Part shown: one piece after another, positions 1 to 9,068 of the stretch | How positions within the stretch are numbered: position 1 is the stretch's first letter | How the letters are laid out: the number at the start of each line of letters is the position of its first letter | Source of the DNA: Welwitschia mirabilis | Taxonomy: Eukaryota; Gnetophyta; Gnetopsida; Welwitschiales | Direction of reading: 5' to 3' | DNA: 20,635 bases | Assembly: GCA_051453625.1 (NCBI GenBank) | Contig: JBOZIK010000001.1 | Location: forward strand, 289,727,649 to 289,748,283 | Program-made: the position numbers and the translations under genes | The notes under the pieces: generated by a model | Database searches by the model: none | What the model saw: only the letters and a program-made list of their open reading frames with translations | What the model was told of the DNA's origin: nothing

Positions 1-69
1 TTATTTCAATTTTATATTGTTCAGTTTTCTTATTGATTATTGAAAGTATTTTTATTAGAACCCTATTCA

Positions 70-81
70 CCCCCCCCCCCC
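70..81. repeat. Poly-C tract of 12 bases
   Basis: A run of 12 C lies just past the end of the recognisable LINE reverse-transcriptase reading. On the minus strand it is a G run between CCTAGAG and TGAATAGGG. Homopolymers of this length are prone to length error in sequencing. I see nothing else in bases 1-90. Confidence 0.8.
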
Positions 82-94
82 TCTAGGTTATTTG

Positions 95-455
95 TGATCC
101 TAACAACCACTAGCTATACAAAAAATCATCCAGCACCTGTAGCATGTGTTGCATACCTTCCTTTGATGTAGATATTAAGGTTGCATCATTAGCAAAGAGG
201 AGAAGATTGTCAATAAAATGCCTAATAAGAACCCAATGTTCCATGGGCATCTTTTGCAACCACTCTGCTTATTGGTCTAGAAAAACGCCAAATAAAGTAG
301 GAGAAAGTGGGCAGCCCTGCTTCACTCCAATTTCACTATGGGAACAAACATAACATGATCTCAACACTATTCAAAAGAAGTCCAACGTGATTGGTCTTAA
401 TGAACTTCTACTTCAGCGTAGAAAGTTTTGCCTCCTGAAAAATGCAAAAAAGCAA
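95..455 (-). pseudogene. LINE (non-LTR) reverse transcriptase fragment
   Basis: Reads on the minus strand as the middle of a LINE reverse transcriptase, the enzyme that copies element RNA at the nicked target site. The clearest part is GVKQGCPLSPTLFGVF, the conserved stretch before the active site, followed by AEWLQKMP and then the active-site region LLLFANDATLIS. The usual [FY]ADD active site reads FAND here: the first of the two aspartates (188-190) has become asparagine. A stop follows FGVFLDQ. The fragment fades after LQVLDDF near position 95 and upstream beyond about 455, where a copia remnant begins. No endonuclease domain or poly-A tail is visible. The family call is firm; the exact ends are not. 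Confidence 0.85.
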
Positions 456-477
456 ATAAAACATTGCACAATTCCCA

Positions 478-756
478 CTAACAAAATGCCATGCTATATA
501 AAGAACACATCATGACTCGGCTCAAAAAGCATTCAAGCATGATAGGTTCATCCTCCACACCAACAAGACAAACTTGTCTTGAAGAGTCAACGTCGTTAGA
601 CAGAACATCATCATGCACACTCTCTAGGTAATTTCTCTTCACATGTACTTTCCTATTGCATTTCCAGTAGATGGATTGTTGCTTTTCCATCCTAAGAACA
701 ATAACACCACCATGGTCCTTGGTTGTAAATGTATTGGCACTAATTATCACCACCAT
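478..756 (-). pseudogene. Copia gag remnant with broken CCHC zinc knuckle
   Basis: An open minus-strand frame of 92 codons contains YWKCNRKVHVKRNY (628-669). This has the spacing of the gag nucleocapsid zinc knuckle CX2CX4HX4C, but the first and last cysteines are both tyrosine, so it could not hold zinc normally. The knuckle packages element RNA in the virus-like particle. The acidic stretch after it resembles the region leading to the protease, but no D-T/S-G active site is seen. It lies downstream, in the minus sense, of a copia gag start (1582-1785) and a primer site (1957-1968), so it is probably the same element. Its far end meets the LINE fragment near 460-480. The weak point is that it rests mainly on one motif. 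Confidence 0.5.
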
Positions 757-1575
757 GTGGCTCTACCTTTCTCGTGAGGCATCCATCAAGATTACCAAGT
801 GTTCATCACTTGTAACCATGTAACCTACTTTTTTCACTCCCACTACAACATTGAACCATGCTAAGAAATCTAACAAGTTCTCCAATTCTTGTATATTCAA
901 TGAAGATATCTATCAAGATAAACCATGTTGCTTGTATTCATGGCTTAGAAATGCATGACCATCTTTTTCAATATCTATTGATCGGATATAGCTATTATAA
1001 TAACAAAACTTCAAGAATAATTTAAACCCTTCCATAGAATCTAAAAAGTGAAATAAAATGAATCATAAAGTAAATCAGCTTGTCTTTAGACTTGAGGCTT
1101 CTGTTCCTGTCATCTAAGACGTTTATCCCATAAGATTCTAATGTTGAATTTCTGAATAGTTTCTCACACATCACTCACCAATCTGCCATTTGAAAGACCA
1201 CCAACCATGCAACTTGCATTTATGGAGAAAAGAAAAGGACACAGACAAACGAGAAAATAACAATCCAAATATTGGCCCTACCTAAACCAATCATTATATT
1301 TGTCCTTAAGCTAGATGACTAAAGACCAAAACTAAAGAGGAAGCTTATATCCAATTATTCCAAGAAAAACAGTATTACATATAGCAAATCTACATGTGCT
1401 AAAGCCAAAAATTATTTTAGAAAAAAAAGTGTGTGTATTTTGATGAATGTCAATGACCTACATTCAAAATCCATACCTGCTTTTTCTTGGCAACACTAAG
1501 TTAACACTTACTAACTAGTGCTTTAGCATTGTTTGTTTGCAATTATCAATCAATGCACCCCCAGACTGAGCCAAG
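757..1575 (-). other. Unassigned stretch between two gag parts
   Basis: This AT-rich sequence lies between the copia gag start and its zinc knuckle. Its length of about 820 bases is somewhat more than a gag middle would need, and frequent stops break every minus frame. I could not match it to gag. It may be decayed gag plus a small insertion. No RNA gene or plus-strand coding sequence is visible. Confidence 0.4.
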
Positions 1576-1581
1576 TGTCCT

Positions 1582-1785
1582 TTACTGTAGCCTCAACCAT
1601 TCCTCACCAAACATAGATAAGGGTTTACCAAAACAAGTAACATCGCATACTTTCCCATAAAACAGATCTATGACTTTCATCTTCCACAGACAATAATGCC
1701 TCCCATGGAATTCTTTAACAATAGCCATATTTGTATCCGTGTCTCCCACGAAATCAAGAGTAAGCAAGTCGAGAAAAATAATCAA
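1582..1785 (-). pseudogene. Copia gag N-terminus
   Basis: The minus-strand frame contains MAIVKEFHGRHYCLWKMKV and then GEEWLRLQ. The pattern F-x-G-x-x-Y-x-x-W-K-x-K is the hallmark start of plant Ty1/copia gag, the structural protein of the virus-like particle, and the EEW-x-x-L part follows at the usual spacing. The likely start is the Met of MAIVKEF, not the first Met of the open frame. A stop ends the frame directly after LRLQ; the following bases still read TLGSVWGCID, as in gag, so this is a nonsense break inside gag. The primer site at 1957-1968 lies about 200 bases upstream, the normal leader length for a copia element. Confidence 0.8.
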
Positions 1786-1956
1786 CCTTGGCTTTAGACA
1801 AACCCAAAAGTCCTCAAGTTCACGCCAAACATCCTTAGAGATTCACACCAATCATTATATGGAACCACCAGAACTCAAACAAAGCAAAAAGCCCTCTAGA
1901 ACTTTGTGATACCTTCATTTTCATGCAATCACTAACACTTGGGATTCAATCCCTAT

Positions 1957-1968
1957 GCTTTAATACCA
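1957..1968 (-). other. Primer binding site of minus-strand copia
   Basis: On the minus strand this reads TGGTATTAAAGC. It matches 10 of 12 positions of TGGTATCAGAGC, the site complementary to initiator methionine tRNA that primes reverse transcription in most plant copia elements. Its place between a probable LTR (1970-2160) and a gag start (1785) supports the call. Confidence 0.7.
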
Positions 1969-1969
1969 T

Positions 1970-2160
1970 TTCTTATCAAAATCTAGAGATTATATGTAAC
2001 AACAAAAACAAGAGAAGCCACAAAACACACAGAGTCATGTGGCTAAACCCTCAAAGGTCAAGAAAAACATCCATAAGAGAAGGAAAAGTTATACTAACAA
2101 TCGTGCAAATGAACTTGATGCAATACAATATGCAAGGATTCAAGCCCTCTAAATGATGTT
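1970..2160 (-). repeat. Probable copia 5' LTR remnant
   Basis: The sequence abutting the primer site should be the 3' end of the 5' LTR. The edge next to the primer site is not a clean TG/CA. A clear TGTTAG motif occurs at about 2157 but belongs to no defined border. No partner LTR is in the window, so the length is unknown. The segment shares a short GTGG..AAA..GG..AAAAAC pattern and an identical GGATTCAAGCC with 18150-18300, which may be the same LTR type. Confidence 0.4.
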
Positions 2161-2349
2161 AGGATTCTAACCTAAGGAAAGCATGAAAACCCTAAATGTC
2201 ACACTGCATTTACTCATAAGTCTTACTTGATATTTAACATTCAATTACAATAAGTAAATGAAGTATCATGGGCTAAATGTTTATTTACAATATATTAATA
2301 TGAGAACTCGTATTTGGTTTCAAAATAACACGCAATGTTCCACTTTTTC
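2161..2349. other. Unassigned AT-rich spacer
   Basis: AT-rich sequence between the copia LTR remnant and the end of gypsy B. This is where the 3' LTR of gypsy B should lie, but I cannot see a match to the region beyond its gag (10710-11500). No coding or structural feature is supported. Confidence 0.4.
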
Positions 2350-3480
2350 GATTTGATTATCTTCTTGATTTCTGTGAAACCATTGTACATTGGTAACATT
2401 AAATACTCGATTGATCTTAACTTCAAGTAGCAAGTTCACTTCATAGGCATTGTTACTGAGGAATTGTTCTATTCTAAAGGACACCATTCAAAGTGGAAGT
2501 AACTTGTAGTGCTATCTATTTTACTCATTTGCATCAAGTCACCCCAAACTTCATATCCGACTTGAAAGCTTACTTCTTTGTCATGCTTGTCCAAAGCTAT
2601 CATGTAAATGTTATTCTGCAAATGTATCCTATTTCCTATGTCAACATGCAATCTAATCATCTCTTACGCAAGATTTTCTAGTGGTGGTTCATCCATTACT
2701 AACCTTATCATCATGTCTAGCATCCACAATTTGAATCCATATACAGCCTATAATTGAGCCATACTAGAGTTTCTCTTTATCGATTGATTAAAAGCAAATT
2801 TTACTTCACTTAGTTTCCCTCCCATTTATTTGAGTTTTGACATTAACAATAGAGTAAATTTCCTATGCCTAGAACTATCCATCTATTTGTGAAAGGCTTA
2901 ATATGTTGAAATTCAATTTGTTACCCAATTGTTTCCATAACTCCTTACAATATGAATTGACAAATCTCATCTTAACCTACGACAATAGTCTTTTGAACTC
3001 CATGGTACTTCACAACTTCACGAAAGATCTTTGTCATCTATGGTGTATATCATGTCGTCCACCCACCAATGAAATTTGTAATGTTTAAGAACAGCCACCA
3101 ATGTCATAATGCAATCATTCCCAAATTTGCTTCAATGCAAGCCTATCATAAAGTCAATCACAATCCCTTCCTATGGCCATTCTAGTACAATTAATGGCAT
3201 ATATATGCTAGCATTCATTCTTGTTCCCTTGGCATGTCATAAGCTCCATAGTTTCCCCATCCATCCTAAGCTAACAAAAATGTCTCTTCATCCACTCAGT
3301 CATCTTTCCTTTTGTGAAGTGTCTAGCTAAATGTCCTTTTGTGAAGTGTCTAATGAACTCACTCCCTTGTCTGTACTCCATTACTCTCCTTCAAATCAAA
3401 CCTTTAGAAATGCATAGCCACTTCTCTTCACATAGTAGACCATTCTGCATGGGATAGTCATGAAGCTCTCTTCCATTGTT
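2350..3480 (-). pseudogene. Gypsy B integrase
   Basis: Integrase inserts the cDNA into the host genome. In order on the minus strand: QNGLLCEEKWLCISK (the lead-in), the zinc-finger region with GHLARHF and MKRHF, the catalytic core with IVIDFMIGLH, KFGNDCIMTLV and KTIV, LWKQLGNKLNF, then FAFNQSIKRN and AVYGF. The C-terminal domain follows with HLQNNIYMIALDKHDKEV, FQVGYEVWGDL and NNAYEVNL..RVFNVTNV. The first catalytic Asp is present (3153-3155). The second has become Gly (2975-2977) and is followed directly by a stop (2972-2974). The third, the Glu after TDGQ, is not seen. An 18-base direct repeat (3308-3325 and 3335-3352) duplicates nine residues in the zinc finger. Confidence 0.85.
3308..3352 (-). 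repeat. In-frame 27-bp tandem duplication in gypsy B integrase
   Basis: An 18-base stretch, identical in both copies, occurs at 3308-3325 and 3335-3352, a 27-base period. On the minus strand both copies encode RHFTKG, so the zinc-finger segment reads RHFTKGHLARHFTKGK. Since 27 is a multiple of three the frame is kept. Confidence 0.8.
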
Positions 3481-3539
3481 AGTTTATCTAAATATTTCTA
3501 AATTGTAAATTGTGCTCACATGACAAATTTGGTTATAAC

Positions 3540-3775
3540 TTTTGTTAGTACTACACACCACAAGGTGAGTGTATTAGATGCCTTATTTTGGGCTTCTTTC
3601 TGATGCGGTCTACATACAAGATGAATTCCTTATGCAACAAGTAGTTTTTCCAACACTTTAGTGCTTGTAACACAACATAAAACTCTTTCTCACAGTTTCA
3701 ATATCTCTGTCTATATCACATAGCTTCTCATTCAAATATGTAATAAGCCATTTGTTGATGTCAATTCCTTTCCCT
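3540..3775 (-). pseudogene. Gypsy B RNase H, C-terminal half
   Basis: RNase H removes the RNA strand after reverse transcription. The minus frame reads LITYLNEKLCDIDRDIETV, matching the gypsy P-I-A-Y-x-S-E-K-L segment. After a frame change it reads LQALKCWKNYLLHKEFILYVD, matching the W-R-H-Y-L-L-x-x-x-F-x-L-x-T-D segment, including the final Asp of that motif. The first half of the domain is not next to it but at about 6800-6905, some 3 kb away. The integrase lead-in follows within about 100 bases. Confidence 0.85.
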
Positions 3776-5748
3776 GGGAATGGAAGGACAACAACTTCCA
3801 CTTTCCAGTATGAGGATACAGAGTCACCTAGGCATAGCATAAAGCTTATGTGGGTTTGGACATGGTGAAGACCTCAAAAGATGTTAGCAAAAAAAAGAAG
3901 GAAACAAAAAGTTGAGAGACTAAGGAGACAATGAGAGATAAGGCTACATAAAAGGATCGTGTCCCTCCAACTGTTCCAGGGTACCTTAGAAGAAGCAGAG
4001 ATCTGAAGTTTAGGGTTGAGGGTCGAATACTAGTTCTCCTCCCAAAGCTGTAGGAGACTCACATCTATACCAACAGAAGAAGGGTGCACCAGAGGGTTTG
4101 CCTTCTTCAATCAATGCGACAAGCTGCTTTAACTTTCCTATAAGGAGGAAGAAATGCTTGACATGGATTCCTCCCCATTGTTTGCTCTAAAATGCCTTTG
4201 GAGAAAAGAATTTTAAGCCCAAGAAAGAGCAAAACCCCTATTAAGAACAAATGACTAATACAAAGTGCAAAAATCAATAAAACCATTTCTATGTGAGGTG
4301 AAAGAAAAGTGGGCCTCCACTATCTCTAGAGGAAGGGACCATAAGTAGAAGAGAAAATGATAAAAGAAAACCCTTCCAAAGATGAAGAGGATCTCACAAT
4401 GGAACTCATAAAAGGAGATTGTCTAAAAAAGGTGTCCACTAGAATAAAGAGAGGAATGACTTCAAGCTCCTCTCACATGTTGGGCAAGATATTGTGCCCT
4501 CCATCATGCCAAGAATCTTGAAGACGATTGAAGCTAGAATACCTAGATGACTAGAACATCAAAGGTGGTCTCCATTAGAAATAGTAGAAACCAGCTTTTG
4601 CTACCTAGAGATCAAGTCTAAGGATTCTCGCCAAAGAAGAGAAGCAGTTAACCCCCAACAAAAGAAGAAAAGCAAAAGAATAAGTGAGGAAAGGAATGAC
4701 GCAAAGAGGTGGCCCCTTAGGTGTAGGGACCTAGAGGTAGGAGAGGAAGGAAAGATTGCACCCTTTGTCTAAAGTCAGAGAACTGGGGAATGATGTACAA
4801 GGGAAAAGAAAAGCGAAACGAAGAAGTGATGAAGAGTGGCTACAAACAGTGATAGTACATGATCTCCTTGTCCATCACAAGAAGCATTGATTGTGGCAAG
4901 GATACACTCAGAGGCAAGTAACAAGTGATGCAAAGTGCTCAGCTAGTCCTTGATGGTATTAGAGGGGTTCCTCATACCAAAATAGTAGCCACCCCACTAA
5001 GTATCGAGCTAATACTCACTACATGTGTAACATAATAGGCAAGCACACCTGACTCTAGCACACCTAACCAGTTTGATTCAACATTGAGACTCTTTTAAAT
5101 GTGGCAAAAGAGGAAGGATGAATGTCCATCAACTACAGGCAGACTCCATAAGATCCCCAATGGTGCCACACAAAGTCATCCCACTAGAACAATGGTCACC
5201 GAAGTGGGCATTCGGCTTGTACTCGCACAATGGTCATAATGTGCATTAGAAGGCCACTAAGCAAGCACTCAATAGACCTAAAGAAGCTATAAGGCAAAGG
5301 GAAATCCCAAAGAAAGCCTTAAGGTGATTGGGAAAGAAGAAGAGTTCTTCTCGTCAAAGTGGAGAAAAGGAGGAGGATGAACTCTTCTAACTCAAAAATT
5401 GTGGAAGAGACTAACATCCTAAGAAGGCTGACTCTAGAATAAGGCATCGAGTGGGTGGGGTTCCTATGGGCTAAGATTAGGTGTAGGCCTACGGGTACTT
5501 AAGAGGGATGGAAAAGCAAAAATGAGAGACAGACTCAACATTAAAGGGGGCCTGAAGGAAGGGATTTAAAAAAGACAAACATGGAAAATAAGGATTGAAA
5601 GAGAGGAGGTGGGAAGGAAAGGAGCTAAAGAGGATAGAGAAGAGAAGAAGGTAGGATGAATGAGGAGATAAGTAAAGATTGAAAGACAAGAGAAACAAGG
5701 AAAAGAGAAAAGGGACCCCATCTAAGGTTAAGAAGACACCTCCCATGC

Positions 5749-5836
5749 CATAAAGAGAAGGTCTTACAAAGAATAAGACCTTACAAAGAATAAGAGAAGG
5801 CGCATAAAGAGAAGGTCTTACAAAGAATAAGAGAAA
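5749..5836 (+). repeat. Short direct repeats, 54-bp period
   Basis: A 30-base unit starting CATAAAGAGAAGGTCTTACA occurs at 5749-5778 and again at 5803-5832 without change. A shorter part of it (TTACAAAGAATAAGAG) occurs between them at 5781-5796. This is local slippage or duplication inside the purine-rich insert. Confidence 0.85.
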
Positions 5837-6005
5837 TAGGAAGTAATGGGTAAGAAAGAGAGATGAATCAAAGAGAAGAGACTAAGGGAGGAAGATCCTT
5901 ACAAAGGAGGAGAGACCTTTGGCAGGGAGAAGAGAAAAGTTCATACATATGACAAAGGGGAAGGTGAAAGGAGAGATCTAAGAAAGGAGAAAGGCCTCCA
6001 AGCTA

Positions 6006-6061
6006 GGAGATACCTCGGCCACCGTGAAAGGAGAAAGGCCTTTTAGGTAAGAGGTATCTCC
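6006..6061. repeat. Perfect 11-bp inverted repeat with 34-bp loop
   Basis: GGAGATACCTC at 6006-6016 is exactly complementary to GAGGTATCTCC at 6051-6061. The loop also holds GGAGAAAGGCC. It could form a hairpin. There is no T-run for a terminator and no sign of an element end, so the function is unknown. Confidence 0.75.
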
Positions 6062-6357
6062 CTCTTCTGCACCTTAGGCTTGGAAGGTAGTAATAAGGGG
6101 CTAGGATCCATGTCATTGATGTGGAAGGCTTGAGGAAGGGGCCCTAAAGAGAAAGGAAAGGTTGAAGAAGAACTAATGGGAGAAGACAAGAATGAGAGGA
6201 AGAGAAAGGTGAAGAAAATAGGTCCTCCTCATGGAGGAGAAGGGGCCGAAGGAATAGGAGGATCCTTGTTCCTTCGAGAAGATAAATCATCTTGAAGGAG
6301 GAACTCAGTTTTTGAGAGCTCAAAGAGGTATAGGAAGGTTCTTAGAGGGGTAAGTTG

Positions 6358-6435
6358 ACCCCTTCCATACCCTGGGCATATAAGAGAGGAAGAAGACCCC
6401 TTCTTCAATGCCATGGGCATCAAGAAAGGGAAGAA
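6358..6435 (+). repeat. Imperfect 38-bp tandem repeat
   Basis: Two similar units, each beginning GACCCCTTC and containing TGGGCATNAAGA followed by GGAAGAAG/GGGAAGAA, lie head to tail at about 6358-6396 and 6395-6435 in the purine-rich insert. The copies differ at several bases and have small indels. Confidence 0.6.
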
Positions 6436-6799
6436 AAAGAAAGGAAGGGAAAGGAGAAAGGGAAGGAACCAACAGGGCCTTCCAAAGGTTGGAATAGGTC
6501 TAATGGGAATGGATCAAAGGATCCAACAATCTACAGATATTGGTTGGGGCCCACAATTGAGGGATTTAAAAGGATGCACAAAGAAGACTAAGGAATGTGA
6601 AAGGAAGCTTTAGGAGACCTCATTTTCCATGCCCTAAGTGTGGACGAGATCTAAAGGGATGCCTCTAGTAACTACTCAAAAGGCTAGGGAGAAGGAAAGA
6701 GGAAAGGAAGAACAACAAACAAGGTGAAAGGGGGATGTCTGGGATTGAATGAAGGGGCTTCAACAAGAATGGGGTTCCCCAAAATCGATACCAAAACCA

Positions 6800-6920
6800 T
6801 CCTTTCCATGATAGCACGACCCTAATGGATTCTCCACCACCATCACATGTGAGTTGGAAGAGCTTGTTAAAGTTTGGTAAATCCAACATTTGTGTTATGC
6901 ATAGTTCCAATTTTAACAAG
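6800..6920 (-). pseudogene. Gypsy B RNase H, N-terminal half
   Basis: The minus frame reads DLPNFNKLFQLTCDGGGES followed by IRVVLS. This matches the start of gypsy RNase H (L-P-x-F-x-K-x-F-x-x-x-x-D-A-S-x-x-x-I-G-x-V-L), with the first catalytic Asp kept (6842-6844). Homology stops after VLS near 6800, where SWKGWFWYRFWG has no counterpart; the domain resumes at about 3770. An 83-base tandem duplication lies just upstream in the minus sense. Confidence 0.85.
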
Positions 6921-7017
6921 TTTAAATTCGCGTGACTTGGAAGAGCTTGTTAAAGCTGGGTAAAGACAACATATATGCAAAGCATAGTTGCAATTTTTAA
7001 CAAGTTTAAGTCTATTG
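6851..7017 (-). repeat. 83-bp tandem duplication at RT/RNase H junction
   Basis: Two units, 6851-6933 and 6934-7017, both start GA-TTGGAAGAGCTTGTTAAAG and both contain GCATAGTT-CAATTTT-AACAAGTTTAA. On the minus strand each encodes a copy of LP-FNKLFQ, the first strand of RNase H. The unit of 83 is not a multiple of three, so the duplication shifts the frame. The copies differ at roughly one position in eight, so it is not recent. Confidence 0.85.
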
Positions 7018-7880
7018 TGTAGTCCAATGAAATGCTCCTCCTTCAATCCTCTTATGGTATTTGTCATTGTTGTTGCCACCATAATAAGTCTTGTAAAAAT
7101 CTCCTATAGAAACTTATAAGGTCCATGAATGCGACTGCCTGTTATATGCTCCCTCACTAGGCTAATTTGTGATGGTGTTTACCTTTTCTGCATCAACTTT
7201 CAGTGCTTCTTTAGCTACTACAATACCTAAGTATGTGCGTTTGGTTCTCATGAACTCATGCTTCTTCACATTCAACAACAATTCCTTTTCGTGTAACCTT
7301 CTCAATACTCGTCGAAGATGATCTAAGTATTCCTCCATGTTCCTGCCATTTATCAACATATCTTCAAGGAACACTATCACAAACTTGTTAGGTAGAGCTT
7401 GAGCATCTTATTCACCAAGTGCATGCATTACTCAAAGCATTAGTCAATCTGAATGAAACCACCATTCATTATACAATCCATCAAGTGTTTGAAAAGTTGT
7501 TTACCACTCGTGTCCTTCTGCGATGTGGATCCAATAATAACAACTCTTACTAAATAATGTTATTCATAAAATGTCATCCATTCATGTCATTGAAGATCTA
7601 TATCTCACAATGATTTGATTTATAGTTCATGCATTCTTACACATCCATGACTTCTTGGCATCTTCTCTTAGTGCCAATACTATTAGAACCACATGAGGGC
7701 TTATATTCTTTCTAATCAATCTCATTTATTGTAACTCATTTCACTACCTTTCTCAAATCCATGTGATCCATGTGGTTCAATACTATTAGAACCACATGAG
7801 GGCTTACACTCTTTCTAATCAATCTCATTTATTGTAACTCATTTCACTACCTTTCTCAAATCCATCTGATCCATTACACT
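7010..7880 (-). pseudogene. Gypsy B reverse transcriptase
   Basis: This enzyme copies element RNA into DNA. In order on the minus strand: LRKVVK..VTINEID, ISPHVVLIVLALREDAK, MCKNA.TINQIIVRYRSS, MDDIL.ITLFSKSCYYWIHI, AEGHEW.TTFQTLDGLY, FRLTNAL, VIVFLEDMLINGRNMEEYL, LHEKELLLNVKKHEFMR, YLGIVVAKEALKVDAEKV, then TNTIRGLKEEHF. The active site YxDD reads FLED, with Asp changed to Glu (7363-7365). The other catalytic Asp sits in F-S-K-I-D-L-R-S-G-Y in relatives; here FSKSCYYW lacks about four residues including that Asp. With several stops and a 103-base duplication near the start, the enzyme is dead. RNase H follows directly. Confidence 0.9.
7675..7876 (-). repeat. 103-bp tandem duplication in gypsy B RT
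   Basis: The unit starting CAATACTATTAGAACCACAT occurs at 7675-7777 and again at 7778-7876. The copies differ at only a handful of bases (for example TATATT against CACT, and ATGTGATCC against ATCTGATCC), so this is the youngest duplication in gypsy B. It covers the RT N-terminal segment with SPHVVLIVL. At 103 bases it breaks the frame. Confidence 0.9.
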
Positions 7881-7904
7881 CACATGATAGGCCACTTGGT
7901 TCAA

Positions 7905-8275
7905 GAAACTAGCTTGAGGAATTAAATCAATTTAATAACCAATATCTCATTCTAGTAACCTTCTTGCTACTCATGTGTCACTGAGCTTGAGTACCATAAC
8001 CGTCCCATCACTAGAGCATTTAACCTCCCTAAGTGCTTGTCCTTCGCTTATCAAAAACAAAACAAATTTCTAGCCTCCTTTCGCCTTGTTTGCATCTATA
8101 CATCTTCTTGCAAGGCAACAATCTAAAGTCTCTCACAATTTGGTTTTTGCCATGTTCATGTTGTTTTATCTCCCATCATGTAATACAAATCTGTCATAGA
8201 TTTGTAGCTTTCCTAATAAAACATAACATGCATCCATTAGCACAACATCATGTGACATCTAATCTTGTAAATTAC
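7905..8275 (-). pseudogene. Gypsy B protease-to-RT linker
   Basis: The minus strand reads HDVVLMDACYVLLGKLQIYD followed by RFVLHDGR. This corresponds to the well-conserved D-V-V-P-M-D-A-C-H-x-L-L-G-R-P-W-Q-x-D-R-x-x-x-H-D-G-R segment after the aspartic protease in chromovirus-type gypsy elements. LLGR has become LLGK and the Pro-Trp pair is lost. Further along, CIDANKAKGG and KDKHLGRLNAL are probable remains of the variable linker before RT. The protease active site itself (D-T/S-G) was not found upstream. Confidence 0.8.
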
Positions 8276-8279
8276 CACT

Positions 8280-9068
8280 TTCGAGGTCTACCCAACATTG
8301 CTTATTAATGCCTTTTGTATTATGATTTTCAAACCAACTTAAAAGAATTTGCATGATTGATCATTGGCAAGCCCAAAGGGATTGCAAAAGCTTGGAAATT
8401 AATTCTTAGAACTCAAACTATTCATGATTTTTAAGGCTATTTGGTGTTGTCTAATGCCTTCACCATGGACTAAAACATTGCAAATTAATTAACACAGCAT
8501 AACCTATTGGTTAACATGTACGTGAATGACACAAAGAAGGAGACATTTTTCTCACTATGAGTCACATTCCTCTTGAATGGGTTAAGAAAAAGAATTCTAC
8601 CAATAATTAAGAACACACAAAATCCCTACTCATTCATCCACCATAAGTTACCAGACCAACTTACACCCCTTTCTGATGTCATCGTTCCACCCCAAGCTAA
8701 CATACTTCCCCAAACACTCACCATCTTTTGGAGTGGCTCCACAAAGATATGGCTACTAGTGTTGTCTCAGATTACAACATGGAACAATCCCCATTTGGGT
8801 TGTAATCCAATTTAGGAGTCAAGTACCACAAGGACCAAAGGTTTGTGATTGCTCTCCAAAGAAGTCACCCTTCCAGCCTATTCGAAGAGCAGTTCTTACT
8901 TGAGAAGTGTTCACCACGTCATGGCATTACACCTAAAACTTGAACAATCTAATTCGCTCAGTATCCATGAATAGGATTTGTATTAAAAATCTCAACACTC
9001 ATCATGACGTGATCAAATGAAGTTCAGGCTTACTCCATGCTTCTATATTAATTAATTCCTCTATTTCT
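8280..9068 (-). other. Gypsy B interval where protease is expected
   Basis: By position between gag and the protease-RT linker this stretch should hold the end of gag and the aspartic protease. I read all three minus frames and found no convincing D-T/S-G-A or flap motif, and every frame is broken by stops. It may be too decayed to see, or partly replaced. A plus frame at 8573-8815 is not like any known protein. Confidence 0.45.

Larger units (their letters stand above)
3776..6799. other. Purine-rich 3 kb insert splitting gypsy B RNase H
   Basis: These roughly 3 kb separate two adjoining parts of one RNase H domain, so they were probably inserted there. The plus strand is strongly purine-rich (runs of GAAGAG, GGAGAAAGG), unlike the AT-rich, less biased flanks. 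No frame shows a recognisable protein. Short open frames (for example 5489-5746 minus and 6355-6591 plus) are low-complexity products of the base bias. At the left edge TGTTGATGTCAATTCC (3755-3770) looks like an LTR start, but I find no second copy or target duplication. It could be a non-autonomous retroelement or a captured fragment. Borders are good to about 40 bases. Confidence 0.6.

Noticed and set aside
144-353. Plus-strand 69-codon frame
   Set aside because: It is the antisense of the LINE reverse transcriptase, whose motifs are clear on the minus strand.
5489-5746. Minus-strand frame rich in Leu, Ser and Phe, looking like a membrane protein
   Set aside because: It is the complement of purine-rich DNA read as pyrimidine codons; the hydrophobic look follows from base composition.
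5749-5836. Short regularly spaced repeats as a CRISPR-like array
   Set aside because: Only two full units and one part unit, in plant retroelement DNA with no cas-like genes; local duplication explains them.
6355-6591. Plus-strand frame rich in Lys, Glu and Gly
   Set aside because: It is low-complexity, caused by purine bias; the overlapping frame at 6413-6613 is just as open and neither resembles a protein family.
8033-8308. Plus-strand 91-codon frame
   Set aside because: It is the antisense of the gypsy B protease-RT linker.
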